This document shows positions 16,717 to 26,078 of a stretch of DNA of 64,000 nucleotides, piece after piece. The notes under the pieces are model-generated. The model was not told the origin of the DNA, searched no databases, and was given only the letters and a program-made list of their open reading frames with translations. The DNA is from Siminovitchia sediminis (GTDB lineage Bacteria; Bacillota; Bacilli; Bacillales; Bacillaceae_C): NCBI RefSeq assembly GCF_042680885.1, contig NZ_JBHUEO010000005.1, positions 1 to 64,000 on the forward strand, given 5' to 3'. Every line of letters begins with the position of its first letter. Position 1 is the first letter of the stretch. The position numbers and the translations under genes are program-made.

Positions 16717-17517
16717 ATGAGGTTTTCAGTGCTTTCTAAAGGAGATTCGACTTCCAATGCGTTAATGCAGAGAATCATTACCTATTTGCAGGATTTTGAA
16801 TTGATTTACGATGAGGAAGAACCTGATATTGTTATTTCTGTTGGTGGTGATGGCACGATTTTGTATGCATTTCACCGCTACAGCTCAAGGTTGGATAAAG
16901 TCGCTTTTGTCGGGGTACATACGGGCCATTTGGGATTTTATGCCGACTGGCTGCCCGATGAAATTGAAAAACTGGTAATTGCCATTGCAAAAACACCATA
17001 CCAGGTTGTTGAATACCCATTGCTTGAAGTAACCATCCGCTACAGAAACGGCGGAAAAGAATCGAAATATCTCGGTATGAATGAGTCAACTGTTAAGAGC
17101 ACTGTCGGTACGTTTGTAATGGATGTGGAAATTAGAGGAGAACATTTTGAACGCTTTAGGGGAGACGGTCTCTGTGTGTCCACGCCATCCGGAAGTACGG
17201 CTTATAACAAAGCTTTGGGAGGAGCGATTATTCATCCCGCCATCCATGCCATTCAACTTGCTGAGATGGCTTCTATCAACAATAAGGTGTTCCGAACGAT
17301 TGGTTCTCCGCTCATTTTGCCTGCTCATCATACCCTTACGCTAAAACCGGTATATGTGCATGATTTTCATGTGACCATTGATCATATTAATGTGATGCAT
17401 CGTGATGTGAAATCCATCCAGTTCCGGGTTGCAGACGAAGTTGTACGATTTGCACGTTTCCGGCCGTTTCCATTTTGGAAAAGAGTCCATGATTCATTTA
17501 TTTCGGATGAAGAGTAG
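16717..17517 (+). CDS. nadK: NAD kinase
   Basis: ATP-NAD kinase (PpnK, YjbN) that makes NADP+. The 266-residue protein has GGDGT at about residues 43-47, the NE-type segment GMNESTVKS, and the substrate loop CVSTPSGSTAYNKALGG. FARFRPFPFWKRV at the C-terminus is typical of the Bacillus enzyme. The ATG at 16717 is used rather than the in-frame GTG at 16708 because it matches the conserved start MRFSV. It lies 42 bp after yjbM and 8 bp before the pseudouridine synthase gene. Confidence 0.97.
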   Translation: MRFSVLSKGDSTSNALMQRIITYLQDFELIYDEEEPDIVISVGGDGTILYAFHRYSSRLDKVAFVGVHTGHLGFYADWLPDEIEKLVIAIAKTPYQVVEYPLLEVTIRYRNGGKESKYLGMNESTVKSTVGTFVMDVEIRGEHFERFRGDGLCVSTPSGSTAYNKALGGAIIHPAIHAIQLAEMASINNKVFRTIGSPLILPAHHTLTLKPVYVHDFHVTIDHINVMHRDVKSIQFRVADEVVRFARFRPFPFWKRVHDSFISDEE

Positions 17518-17525
17518 GGAGAAAG

Positions 17526-18425
17526 ATGTCACGGTTTACACTGGAGTGGGTAATCTCCAATAATGATGCAGGAAAAGAAATTAAGACATTTTTGGGCGAG
17601 GAACACATTTCAAGAAGGGCTTTGTCGGATATAAAATTTGCCGGCGGGTCCATTTTAGTGAACAGTAAGGAGAGAAATGTCCGTTATGTATTAAAAGAAG
17701 GAGACAAACTGGTCGTTGCATTTCCTATTGAACCGGTGAATCCCAATCTGGCCAAAGAGCGGATCCCTCTGGATATAATCTATGAAGACAGAGATCTTTT
17801 AATAATTAATAAACCGCCATTCATGAGCACTATTCCTTCAAGGGAACACCCCGCAGGAAGCATAGCCAACGCATTGGCGTATTATTACGAACAGAAGGAA
17901 GCACTTGAGCCTGCCATTCATATTGTAACAAGGCTTGACCGGAATACTTCAGGCCTGCTCCTGGTGGCAAAACATCGTCATGCCCATCATTTATTTGGCC
18001 TTCTGCAGCAGGAGGGGAAAATATTTAGAGCGTATGAAGCCGTTGCAACGGGGGTTTTTAGCAGTAAAAAAGGCATGATTGATAAGCCGATAGGCCGAAA
18101 GCCAACAAGTATGATTGAAAGAGAAGTAAGAGATGATGGAAAAAAGGCCGTAACCATTTTTGAAGTGAAGAAACAAATGAAAGAGGAAGCTTTTCTGAGA
18201 CTGGTTTTACAGACAGGAAGGACCCACCAAATTAGAGTGCACTTGGCTCATATCGGCCACCCTTTGCTGGGAGATGAATTATATGGAGGACCTTTAAGTA
18301 AAATATGCCGCCAAGCCCTGCACTGTAGTGAACTTTCGTTTATGCATCCTTTTAAAAAAGAAAAGATGTTTTTTCAGGCTCCGCTGCCAGAAGATATACA
18401 GCAGCTTGTCAGATTAAACACATGA
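17526..18425 (+). CDS. yjbO: RluD-type pseudouridine synthase YjbO
   Basis: A 299-residue rRNA pseudouridine synthase of the RluA/RluD family. An S4-like RNA-binding segment (about 10-75) is followed by the catalytic domain with VTRLDRNTSGLLLVAK, where the Asp is the nucleophile, and by GRTHQIRVHLAHIGHPLLGD. The ATG follows GGGAGAAAG and is 8 bp from the nadK stop, making it the last gene of the operon. Target uridines are not predictable from this sequence alone. Confidence 0.94.
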   Translation: MSRFTLEWVISNNDAGKEIKTFLGEEHISRRALSDIKFAGGSILVNSKERNVRYVLKEGDKLVVAFPIEPVNPNLAKERIPLDIIYEDRDLLIINKPPFMSTIPSREHPAGSIANALAYYYEQKEALEPAIHIVTRLDRNTSGLLLVAKHRHAHHLFGLLQQEGKIFRAYEAVATGVFSSKKGMIDKPIGRKPTSMIEREVRDDGKKAVTIFEVKKQMKEEAFLRLVLQTGRTHQIRVHLAHIGHPLLGDELYGGPLSKICRQALHCSELSFMHPFKKEKMFFQAPLPEDIQQLVRLNT

Positions 18426-18965
18426 TCTTTTATTGGCTTGCGGGCAGTCCAGTGAGAACGAATGAGATAAAAGGACTGACCGCAGATGATGAAGTTCATT
18501 ATATAAAAGCTCTGTGGTGATGGTAATAAAACTTTGTAAGACGGCAAGTGATAGATGATGTCAGCCGAACTGTTATCCAGGGAATAGTTTGTAAAGGCCG
18601 TCCAGAATCGATCAAGTTGCCCGTATAGGTGCCATAAGCTGCAAAAACGGTCGCCAAGAAATGTTCAAGCCCGCTGCTCGTGCCCTGCAAGGTTTAAAAC
18701 GGCCGCATACATTCAGAACAGTTGATCAAACTCCCGGGCTGGCCGGAGGCATTGAAGTAAAATAATAAAAACCGCAGCTGGTCCTATGGATCGCATATGG
18801 TGATACTGTAAAATTTCCATGTGAGCGCAAACAGCCTGCAATGTTCTCCCGAGGACAGCCGCACCTAATTTCGGGACTCCACCCATTTCATGTATTCCAC
18901 CGTCAGAAAAATGGACACTGAAAATGATGTTTGCTGTGCGATAAAGTAACTTTTTCATTCCGTTA
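18426..18965. other. 540-bp region without a supported gene
   Basis: Two minus-strand frames (18499-18690 and 18713-18958) have some residue bias but no ribosome site, and they do not connect without frameshifts. An imperfect hairpin, GCGGGCAGTCC with GGACTGACCGC at 18441-18483, could end the yjbO transcript but lacks a T run. The segment may be a decayed gene. I cannot name its family. Confidence 0.4.
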
Positions 18966-19709
18966 TTAAGGAAATGAACTGAATTTTTCCGGTACATAAG
19001 GCATCGTGGAGGGGACGGACACTGTTTCTCTCTCCGGATATCTTAATGCAGTCAATTTCCCGCCAAATACGCATCCTGTATCAATATTGATCGTCCGGCC
19101 TATGATCCGAGGTTCTGCCACAGGCGTATGTCCATATACAATATATGCACTTCCAGTATATTTTTTTGCCCAATCCCTTCTGACCGGCCTTCCGTCCGGG
19201 AGTGTTTCTCCGGTAATATCCCCATATAGTACAAAGGTTTTTACACTTTTATTTTTCTTTCCTATGTATTCTGCTTTTATACCGGCGTGTGCAATGACCA
19301 GACAGCGGTCATCAAGGATATGATATAGCGGAGAACCTTCATATAATTCCATAAACATTCTTTTATAATGGTTTTCTTCTTTATGTGAAAGATTGTTTAA
19401 TTCGGCTACAGTTGTTTCAAGTCCGTGGGTAATTTGAACATTTCGCCCCAGAAAATATCTATACAGTTTATTGCAGTGATTTCCGGGGGAATAATAGGCC
19501 CCATGGTGTTTCCACAATTCCCAAACGGTTTTGATGACTTTCAGGGAGTCGGGGCCTCTGTCCGTCAAATCGCCGACAAATCCCAAAACTCTTCCTTTCG
19601 GGTGCAGAGGTATGCCTTTTTCCCAAGAATAACCGAGCTTTTGTGTAAGGCTTTTTAATTGAGAAAAGCATCCATGAATATCGCCGATCACATCTATTTT
19701 CAACTTCAT
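18966..19709 (-). CDS. prpE: Bis(5'-nucleosyl)-tetraphosphatase PrpE
   Basis: PPP-type metallophosphatase that hydrolyses Ap4A asymmetrically; in B. subtilis PrpE it is linked to spore germination. The 247-residue protein has the metal-binding motifs DVIGDIHGC, GDLTDRGPDS and GNHCNK, plus VIAHAGI and the C-terminal INIDTGCVFGG. The ATG at 19709 matches the family start; the frame extends 8 codons upstream. It is divergent from mgtE. Confidence 0.94.
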   Translation of the reverse strand: MKLKIDVIGDIHGCFSQLKSLTQKLGYSWEKGIPLHPKGRVLGFVGDLTDRGPDSLKVIKTVWELWKHHGAYYSPGNHCNKLYRYFLGRNVQITHGLETTVAELNNLSHKEENHYKRMFMELYEGSPLYHILDDRCLVIAHAGIKAEYIGKKNKSVKTFVLYGDITGETLPDGRPVRRDWAKKYTGSAYIVYGHTPVAEPRIIGRTINIDTGCVFGGKLTALRYPERETVSVPSTMPYVPEKFSSFP

Positions 19710-19753
19710 CCACCCATTTCTGTTGGAATACATTTTACCATTTCTCTGTATAA

Positions 19754-19781
19754 TTGATCTTTGCTATTATTATTGTATGAA
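19754..19781 (+). promoter_or_regulatory. Possible promoter of mgtE
   Basis: TTGATC at 19754-19759 and TATGAA at 19776-19781 have a 16-nt spacer. No M-box magnesium riboswitch could be recognised in the roughly 85-nt leader. Confidence 0.35.
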
Positions 19782-19865
19782 TCGCCCAATGAACATGCAA
19801 ATATCGGGCGACAGGGGTAAAGGACTTTATTCAGGAAAGAACGAGCGGAGAGGAGGCAAGTCCAA

Positions 19866-21242
19866 GTGCTTGAAATCAACCAAGAAGAACAAGAACAGTT
19901 AAATGAAGAACTATTGCTGGAAGCATTGCATCAAGAAAATATTATGGAATTTCGAGAAGAGTTTTTGAATTTGCACCCTTATGATCAGGCAAAATTTTAC
20001 TATAAAGCGGATCATGAGGATCGGCTGAAAATTTATCAATATTTATCTCCAAAAGAAGTGGCCGATTTTTATGAAGTGCTGGATTTGGAAGATGATGAAA
20101 ATAAAGATATATTGGCAGAAATGGAGCCGCAGTATGCTGCGGATATGCTCTCTTTCATGTATACGGATAACGCTGTTGACGTGTTAAATACGCTTGATAA
20201 ACTACAGGCCACAAGCTATTTGACCATTATGAACAAGGAAAGTGCGCAGGAGATCAAAGACCTGCTCCACTATGAAGAATCAACGGCCGGAAGTATCATG
20301 ACAACGGAATATATTGCCATTTCAGCAAACCAGACCGTCCGCTCCGCCATGCATATTTTGAAAAATGAAGCTCCAACCGCTGAAACGATCTACTACGTGT
20401 TTGTCATTGATGATGACAGAAGACTGGTTGGGGTAATATCACTCCGTGACCTCATCATCAGCAACGATGATACGATGATTTCAGAGGTTATGTCTTCGAG
20501 GGTGGTCTCCATTACTGTGGATGCCGACCAGGAGGAAGCGGCCAAGCAGATGCGTGATTATGATCTGCTGGCCCTTCCGGTTGTTGATTTTCAAAATCAC
20601 TTGCTGGGAATCATTACAGTTGATGACATTATTGATGTCATTGATGAAGAGGCATCAGATGACTATTCCAAGCTGGCAGCTGTAATGGATGTTGACACAC
20701 TCGACAAGAACCCCTTATCTGCTGCAAAAAAACGTCTCCCTTGGCTGATTATCTTGTTATTTTTGGGGATGTTTACCGCCAGTTTAATCGGGAGGTTTGA
20801 AGATACGCTAAACCAGGTATCTATATTAGCAGTGTTTATTCCATTGATTGCCGGAATGGCAGGGAATACTGGGACACAGGCACTGGCCGTAGCTGTCAGG
20901 GGGATTGCAACAGGAGAACTGTCAGAAGAGAGCAAGTGGAAAATGGTCCTTAGAGAAGGCGGAACAGGATTGATTACAGGCTCTATCTGCGGAGTGCTGG
21001 TCGTTGTTGTTGTCTATTTATGGAAAGGTGAGTTGTTCCTCGGCTTCCTTGTCGGGTTCTCCATTTTAGCTTCATTATTTGTTGCTACATTGGCTGGTAC
21101 CCTGGTTCCCATTCTTATGCATAAGCTAAAGATTGATCCGGCAGTTGCTTCAGGTCCTTTTATTACAACGATGAACGACCTGACTTCGATCTTGATTTAC
21201 TTCGGCCTGGCCACCATGTTTATGAACTATTTGATTCACTAA
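19866..21242 (+). CDS. mgtE: Magnesium transporter MgtE
   Basis: A 458-residue Mg2+ channel with the usual order: an MgtE_N helical domain (about 20-130), two CBS domains (about 135-260), and a five-helix membrane part (about 285-458). The pore-lining motif PLIAGMAGNTGTQALAV is conserved. The start is GTG with GAGGAGG about 10 nt upstream. It lies in front of the yjbQ antiporter gene with a 53-bp gap, so cotranscription is likely. Confidence 0.95.
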   Translation: MLEINQEEQEQLNEELLLEALHQENIMEFREEFLNLHPYDQAKFYYKADHEDRLKIYQYLSPKEVADFYEVLDLEDDENKDILAEMEPQYAADMLSFMYTDNAVDVLNTLDKLQATSYLTIMNKESAQEIKDLLHYEESTAGSIMTTEYIAISANQTVRSAMHILKNEAPTAETIYYVFVIDDDRRLVGVISLRDLIISNDDTMISEVMSSRVVSITVDADQEEAAKQMRDYDLLALPVVDFQNHLLGIITVDDIIDVIDEEASDDYSKLAAVMDVDTLDKNPLSAAKKRLPWLIILLFLGMFTASLIGRFEDTLNQVSILAVFIPLIAGMAGNTGTQALAVAVRGIATGELSEESKWKMVLREGGTGLITGSICGVLVVVVVYLWKGELFLGFLVGFSILASLFVATLAGTLVPILMHKLKIDPAVASGPFITTMNDLTSILIYFGLATMFMNYLIH

Positions 21243-21295
21243 TAATCAAATGAGAAACTTGCGTAAAAGCAAAAAGGAAACGGGGGAAGAAGCCT

Positions 21296-23146
21296 ATGGA
21301 ATCGGAATCATCTCTTATTTCACTTGTTATTGTCATGCTGGTTGCTTTTGTAACACCGCTTCTTCTTCATCGTTTCCGTTTATTCTTTATCCCGGTTGTG
21401 GTTGCGGAAATTATTATGGGTCTTATTATCGGGAAGAGCGGGCTTAATATAATTTCTCACGGCATGTGGCTGGACACATTGTCGACACTGGGGTTCATTT
21501 TTTTAATGTTTCTCAGTGGACTTGAGATTGACTTTTCCGCCTTTGGCAGAAGTGGAAAAAGGGGAGAGCTGCCAAATGGAAAAAAAGAACCGAACCCGCT
21601 GGCTGTGTCCTTTGCCATTTTTGTGGGTATTTTCCTTTTGTCTATCATCCTTTCCTATTGGTTTGTAAGGGCAGGCTTTGTTGATAATATGATGCTGATG
21701 ACCCTGATTATTTCAACAATTTCTTTGGGTGTAGTCGTTCCCACCCTAAAAGAAGCAGATCTCATGAAAACCGGTATTGGCCAAACGATCCTCCTCGTAG
21801 CAGTTATTGCCGATTTGGCAACGATGATCCTGCTGTCCGTATTTGTTTCGCTGTCCGGTGACAGCGGCGGGCAAATGTGGCTGATCCTCGTGTTGTTTGC
21901 TACAGGGGTAGTATTTTACTTTATTGGGGCCCAATTTAAAAAAGGAAACATGATTGCCCGATTGTCAAGCGGTACTGTTCAAATTGGGACGCGTGCCATA
22001 TTCACGTTGATTATGGTTTTGGTGGTCCTGTCTGAATCGGTTGGAGCAGAAAATATCTTGGGAGCTTTTATTGCAGGGACACTTGTTTCACTCCTTAACC
22101 CGGACCAGCAAATGATTCGCCAGCTGGATTCATTTGGATATGGTTTTTTTATTCCTATTTTCTTTGTCATGGTTGGCGTAGACCTTAATCTTTGGGCGTT
22201 GTTGAGCAACAGGAACATGCTCCTGCTTATTCCGCTGTTATTAATGGCTTTGTTTATTTCTAAGCTGGTTCCGGTGCTCCTGTTAAGGCGGTGGTATGAT
22301 AAAAATACGGTATGGGCGTCTGCATTTTTACTAACCTCCACATTGTCACTGGTCATTGCAGCAGCCAAAATTGCTGAAAGAATGAATGTGATCACTGCGG
22401 AGATGAGCGGTACACTCATATTAGTGGCAGTCATTACTTGTATTTTGACACCTGTCTTATTTAAGAAATGGTTCCCGAAAGAAAATACGGTAAAGAAAAA
22501 AACCCGCGTCAATTTTGTAGGTGCCAATCAAATGTCTCTTGCAGTCTCCAAAGAACTGAACGCAACGGAATTTGATGTGACCATTTATCATAAAAAAATC
22601 GAAAAAGCAGACTCGCCGACAGCGGATTCAACATTTGATATTAAGGAAATTGACGGGTATGATGAGGCAATATTGGAAAAGGAAGGTGTCTTTACCGCCG
22701 ATATTTTATTTATTGCAACGGGGGATGAAGAATTAAATGCAACGCTCTCAATAGCGGCAAAAGAACGTGATATCGATAGGGTCATAGCCAGAACCGAGAG
22801 CCCCGATCTGGCCAAACTTTTAGCGGAACAGGATGTAGAAGTCTTTTCCATGATGCTGGCGACGACCGCGTTAATCAAAGCTTTGATAGAATCCCCCCAT
22901 ATTGCTGACATTATGACGAGTGAAGAGATAGCCCTGCACGAAATTCAGTTGAAAAACAGAACATATGATCAAATGACGCTCCGTGAATTCCCATTTACAG
23001 GCGATGTGATTATCGTTAGGATATTTAGGGGTAAAGATTCTATTATTCCTCACGGCGATACAGAGCTGCAATACAACGACCGGTTGATTGTAACAGGATC
23101 ATTTGAATACGTTGAAGAATTGACAAGGGAACTGCAATATAAATAA
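21296..23146 (+). CDS. yjbQ: CPA2 cation/proton antiporter YjbQ
   Basis: A 616-residue monovalent cation:proton antiporter-2 family protein. About 12 transmembrane helices fill residues 5-395. They are followed by a TrkA-N-like (RCK) domain at about 405-530, beginning VNFVGANQMSLAV, and a TrkA-C domain at about 540-612. The architecture suggests K+ or Na+ efflux gated by a cytosolic ligand. The ATG follows GGGGGAAGAAG. The B. subtilis counterpart occupies the same chromosomal neighbourhood. Confidence 0.92.
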   Translation: MESESSLISLVIVMLVAFVTPLLLHRFRLFFIPVVVAEIIMGLIIGKSGLNIISHGMWLDTLSTLGFIFLMFLSGLEIDFSAFGRSGKRGELPNGKKEPNPLAVSFAIFVGIFLLSIILSYWFVRAGFVDNMMLMTLIISTISLGVVVPTLKEADLMKTGIGQTILLVAVIADLATMILLSVFVSLSGDSGGQMWLILVLFATGVVFYFIGAQFKKGNMIARLSSGTVQIGTRAIFTLIMVLVVLSESVGAENILGAFIAGTLVSLLNPDQQMIRQLDSFGYGFFIPIFFVMVGVDLNLWALLSNRNMLLLIPLLLMALFISKLVPVLLLRRWYDKNTVWASAFLLTSTLSLVIAAAKIAERMNVITAEMSGTLILVAVITCILTPVLFKKWFPKENTVKKKTRVNFVGANQMSLAVSKELNATEFDVTIYHKKIEKADSPTADSTFDIKEIDGYDEAILEKEGVFTADILFIATGDEELNATLSIAAKERDIDRVIARTESPDLAKLLAEQDVEVFSMMLATTALIKALIESPHIADIMTSEEIALHEIQLKNRTYDQMTLREFPFTGDVIIVRIFRGKDSIIPHGDTELQYNDRLIVTGSFEYVEELTRELQYK

Positions 23147-23166
23147 CAAGATCTGGGAGATTCCTG

Positions 23167-23196
23167 TTTACAAACCAAAAATGATTCGTGTATGAT
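23167..23196 (+). promoter_or_regulatory. Promoter of fabI
   Basis: TTTACA at 23167-23172 and TATGAT at 23191-23196 have an 18-nt spacer. The FapR palindrome starts at the last base of the -10. Confidence 0.6.
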
Positions 23197-23212
23197 TAGT
23201 ACTAGGTACTAA
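23196..23212. promoter_or_regulatory. FapR operator upstream of fabI
   Basis: TTAGTAC-TAG-GTACTAA is a 7-bp-arm palindrome with a 3-bp centre and fits the FapR consensus TTAGTACC-x-x-GTACTAA. Overlap with the -10/+1 region implies repression relieved by malonyl-CoA, as known for B. subtilis fabI. Confidence 0.85.
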
Positions 23213-23248
23213 TAACATGTAATAAAGTTTGTTTAGGGAGGAATAAAT

Positions 23249-24028
23249 ATGCTGTCTTTGGCAGGAAAAACCTTTGTCGTCATGGGGGTAGCAAACAAAA
23301 GGAGTATTGCGTGGGGAATCTCCAGGTCTTTACATAAGGCAGGCGCGCGTCTGATTTTTACGTATGCAGGAGAGCGTCTGGAAAAAAGTGTGCGCGAATT
23401 GGCTGTGACATTGGAGGGGCAGGAATCACTTGTTCTTCCGTGTGATGTAACAAAGGATGAAGATATTGAGGCTTGTTTCAGTCAAATTAAAGAACAGGCT
23501 GGTCCCATCCATGGGATTGCTCACTGTATTGCTTTCGCGAACAAAGAAGAATTGTCCGGTGATTATTTAAATGTAACCCGTGACGGATATTTGCTTGCTC
23601 AAAATATCAGCTCCTATTCTTTGACGGCTGTGGCCAAGGCCGTTCAGAAGCTGGATCTGATGCCTGAAGGCGGAAGCATTGTCACGATGACCTATCTGGG
23701 CGGCGAAAAGGTGGTCACAAACTATAACGTCATGGGAGTGGCCAAGGCTGCTTTGGATGCGAGCGTCATGTACCTGGCAAATGACTTAGGAAAGTACGGC
23801 ATAAGGGTCAACGCCATTTCTGCCGGTCCGATCCGTACATTATCGGCTAAAGGAATCAGTGATTTTAACAGTATTCTAAAGGAAATTGAAGAAAAAGCAC
23901 CGCTTCGGAGAACAACTACACCTGAAGAAGTAGGGGATACGGCTATATTTTTATTCAGCGATCTTTCCCGCGGGATTACAGGAGAACGTATTCACGTGGA
24001 CTCCGGCTATCATATCTTGGGAAATTAA
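23249..24028 (+). CDS. fabI: Enoyl-ACP reductase FabI
   Basis: NAD(P)H-dependent enoyl-[acyl-carrier-protein] reductase that completes each fatty-acid elongation cycle. The 259-residue SDR-fold protein has VMGVANKRSIAWGI cofactor binding. The active-site Tyr149 (TYLGG) and Tyr159-x6-Lys166 (YNVMGVAK) follow the FabI pattern, and SAGPIRTLSAKGI is typical. A strong GGGAGGA ribosome site precedes the ATG. The operator upstream places it in the FapR regulon. The thiamine-gene cluster that precedes fabI in B. subtilis is absent. Confidence 0.97.
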   Translation: MLSLAGKTFVVMGVANKRSIAWGISRSLHKAGARLIFTYAGERLEKSVRELAVTLEGQESLVLPCDVTKDEDIEACFSQIKEQAGPIHGIAHCIAFANKEELSGDYLNVTRDGYLLAQNISSYSLTAVAKAVQKLDLMPEGGSIVTMTYLGGEKVVTNYNVMGVAKAALDASVMYLANDLGKYGIRVNAISAGPIRTLSAKGISDFNSILKEIEEKAPLRRTTTPEEVGDTAIFLFSDLSRGITGERIHVDSGYHILGN

Positions 24029-24038
24029 GAATAAGGCA

Positions 24039-24090
24039 GGGCTGTCCAGAACATCAACAAACGATTTTCTGGACAGCCCCTTTTGTTTTT
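24039..24090 (+). terminator. Terminator after fabI
   Basis: GGGCTGTCCAGA pairs perfectly with TCTGGACAGCCC, followed by TTTTGTTTTT. Confidence 0.92.
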
Positions 24091-24162
24091 CCGGAGTTGC
24101 ATCAAAGCTGGAAATGCATACATATATTATGAAAGTCTCACCGATGGAGGAGAGAGTCTGGT

Positions 24163-24672
24163 ATGAACACCGAAAAGCAACCTGCTCACCCAAAGCCGTT
24201 ATTATATATTGTGCAGCCTGCATTTTCAGAACCCAAGCAACTCATACAAAAAGAATTTACCTCTGACGTTGAACAGGCTCCTGTTGAAAGGGAATTACAT
24301 GAGAAGAATATGAAAGAAATAAGGACGGCAGGAGAGACCGAAGAGGAAGAAGTCATTGTGGAGGAAAATGAGGCGGCGGAAAATCCTCCTGTTTCAGCTG
24401 CAGCGGACTCCAGACCGCCCACTATTCCACCCAGAGCATTAACTGGGGGACTTACTCCTGTAAAATCCTTTAAGGCTATGACGATTAAGGAAAAGCTCTA
24501 TGATTTAGCGAACCGCCCCCAATTTTATTCCTGCTTGTTTTTGACTGAAAAAGACACGGTTATTGGGAAGTTACACAAGTTGCAGGATGACCGAATCATC
24601 GTAGTCTCAAATTCAGGTGAATGGATAACAATTGAAAAAAAACAGCTGGCGGATATCCGTATCTATGGGTAA
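24163..24672 (+). CDS. cotO: Spore coat protein CotO
   Basis: A 169-residue CotO (YjbX) family spore coat morphogenetic protein. The N-terminus has PLLYIVQPAFSEP, the middle (about 45-100) is an acidic, Glu/Pro-rich disordered linker, and the C-terminal domain starting near MTIKEKLYDLANRPQFY is the conserved part. CotO lies in the same place, between fabI and cotZ, in B. subtilis, where it acts in outer-coat assembly. The ATG follows GGAGGAGAG. It converges on the cotZ-type gene with a shared terminator. Confidence 0.92.
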   Translation: MNTEKQPAHPKPLLYIVQPAFSEPKQLIQKEFTSDVEQAPVERELHEKNMKEIRTAGETEEEEVIVEENEAAENPPVSAAADSRPPTIPPRALTGGLTPVKSFKAMTIKEKLYDLANRPQFYSCLFLTEKDTVIGKLHKLQDDRIIVVSNSGEWITIEKKQLADIRIYG

Positions 24673-24676
24673 TGAA

Positions 24677-24712
24677 AAAGACGGAAATGGCCGCTGCTCC
24701 ATTTCCGTCTGT
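24677..24712. terminator. Bidirectional terminator between cotO and cotZ
   Basis: GACGGAAATGG and CCATTTCCGTC form an 11-bp stem with an 8-nt loop. It is flanked by an A-rich 5' side and a short T-containing 3' side. Confidence 0.75.
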
Positions 24713-24734
24713 TAACATTCTTTGCTCGAAGTCA

Positions 24735-25277
24735 TTAATCACAAAGCTGCAGGTCGACATCCGCAATGCATTGGACTGCACAGAAGCAATGAAGGTCGAC
24801 TGTAATACAGCTGTTGCTGCGGCCCCAGTCTTTTACCTCGCATAGCTGAGCGTAATCAATATTGCCATTGGCATCTATGATGTTGACAACCGTTCTGCCG
24901 TCACTCTTCAAAGGCACCAGTACCCTTAATGTTGCACAGCAGTTATCAAAAATTTCCTCTACCCGGAAATAAATTGATACACATTTACCTTGGTGTCCTT
25001 TGTAAAGTCCTTTCAAGAATTCACCGTTTTTAAACGTTAATGTGAATACGCGAGTGTCTGCGTGTTTTTTACCGCGTACACCCAAATCTCCAAGCGGCTC
25101 TACAAAACAGCTGGATGTGCATGGCTCGCACTCGTCTTCTGCTTGATCTTGTATATCTTTAATGGCTTTGACTACCTGACAGACGCAATTTAGTGAACAA
25201 CCGCAGCCGCCGTGTCCTTTATGTGAGGATTGGCCGCCGGTATGATCGAATGAAGATTCCATTTCTTCGAAGCCCAT
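24735..25277 (-). CDS. cotZ: CotZ/ExsY-family spore coat protein
   Basis: A 180-residue cysteine-rich protein of the CotY/CotZ/ExsY family, which self-assembles into disulfide-linked crust or exosporium lattices. About 15 cysteines are present, in clusters such as CGCSLNCVCQVV near residue 25 and DLHCFCAVQC near the C-terminus. Its His/Gly-rich N-terminus is typical. The ATG has AGGAGG 8 nt upstream. B. subtilis has cotZ-Y-X-W-V here; only one such gene is present in this genome region, so assignment to cotZ rather than cotY is by position. Confidence 0.88.
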   Translation of the reverse strand: MGFEEMESSFDHTGGQSSHKGHGGCGCSLNCVCQVVKAIKDIQDQAEDECEPCTSSCFVEPLGDLGVRGKKHADTRVFTLTFKNGEFLKGLYKGHQGKCVSIYFRVEEIFDNCCATLRVLVPLKSDGRTVVNIIDANGNIDYAQLCEVKDWGRSNSCITVDLHCFCAVQCIADVDLQLCD

Positions 25278-25396
25278 TATATTTTCCTCCTTCTGTGATG
25301 TTCATTGACATTAATAACATATACATCAATGGGTCATAGTGTAACGGACAAACGCCTGTTTTGGTCAAAATAGGCAAATGAGGAGCGTGAATACGT

Positions 25397-25747
25397 ATGA
25401 CTTGGCTGGAATTTGTACTGTTTGGGATGGCTGCATTTCGTCTCACCAGGCTTATCGTATTTGACCAAATTACTGATTGGATGAGACGTCCTTTTATGGA
25501 TAAAGTTGAGGAGATAAACAGTGAAGGAGAGACAGAAGTTTATTTCCTCCCTAAGGAAAGCGGGCTGAGAGGATGGTTAGGGGCACTGCTCAGCTGCTAC
25601 TGGTGTACCGGTATTTGGGTAACTGCCGGAATGTTTTTGGCACGCACATACACACCTCTATTATATAAACCGATGGTAATAATTTTTGCTGCTGCAGGCC
25701 TTGCTGCTCTTATTGAAACATGGGTACAATCAAAAAACATAGGATAA
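25397..25747 (+). CDS. yjcA: YjcA, DUF1360 membrane protein
   Basis: A 116-residue DUF1360 protein of the kind annotated as a sporulation protein YjcA in Bacillus. It opens with a hydrophobic segment, has the conserved FRLTRLIVFDQI and the LLSCYWCTGIW motif, and ends with a second helical pair. An AGGAGCG ribosome site precedes the ATG. It is divergent from the cotZ-type gene and 89 bp upstream of a small basic gene. The molecular role is unknown. Confidence 0.88.
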   Translation: MTWLEFVLFGMAAFRLTRLIVFDQITDWMRRPFMDKVEEINSEGETEVYFLPKESGLRGWLGALLSCYWCTGIWVTAGMFLARTYTPLLYKPMVIIFAAAGLAALIETWVQSKNIG

Positions 25748-25836
25748 ACTGGGAGTTTGGTAAAACTGCAATACATTTTTTTCATAAGATAGATGTAGAT
25801 GCACCCTGCATCCAATATATGTACAGGAGTGATAGG

Positions 25837-25941
25837 ATGAAAAAATACGGAACTTCTTCCAATCCGGCTGTGCCTGTCTATAAAAAAAAGAAAAGAAAAA
25901 AAGGTTGCGGCTGCGGAGGATCTATGAATCGGCCAAGATAA
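25837..25941 (+). CDS. Small basic Cys/Gly protein, 34 residues
   Basis: A 34-residue frame starting MKKYGTSSNPAVPVY, then a lysine run (KKKKRKK), GCGCGG and MNRPR. The ATG is preceded by AGGAGTGATAGG. The location between yjcA and a spoVA-type operon suggests a minor spore component, possibly the counterpart of yjcB, but I cannot confirm homology. The longer open frame upstream (from 25720) overlaps yjcA and lacks a ribosome site. Confidence 0.6.
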   Translation: MKKYGTSSNPAVPVYKKKKRKKGCGCGGSMNRPR

Positions 25942-25952
25942 GGGAAGCGATC

Positions 25953-25990
25953 AAACAGGGATATTCTTTGTTGAATATCCCTGTTTATTT
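25953..25990 (+). terminator. Terminator after yjcA and the small gene
   Basis: AAACAGGGATATTC pairs with GAATATCCCTGTTT around a 6-nt loop and is followed by ATTTATTT. Confidence 0.85.
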
Positions 25991-26078
25991 ATTTAGGGCA
26001 AGACTGCTTCTTATTTTCAGTCATAATTTGCCTGGAATAGTGAAAAATAAGCGTATCATGATTCAAGCGGAGGTAGCC

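Noticed and set aside
18499..18958. Two minus-strand ORFs between yjbO and prpE
   Set aside because: They lack ribosome sites and sit in different frames; the second overlaps prpE. Listed only as a possible decayed region.
19782..19865. M-box magnesium riboswitch before mgtE
   Set aside because: The leader is only about 85 nt and shows none of the conserved M-box segments.
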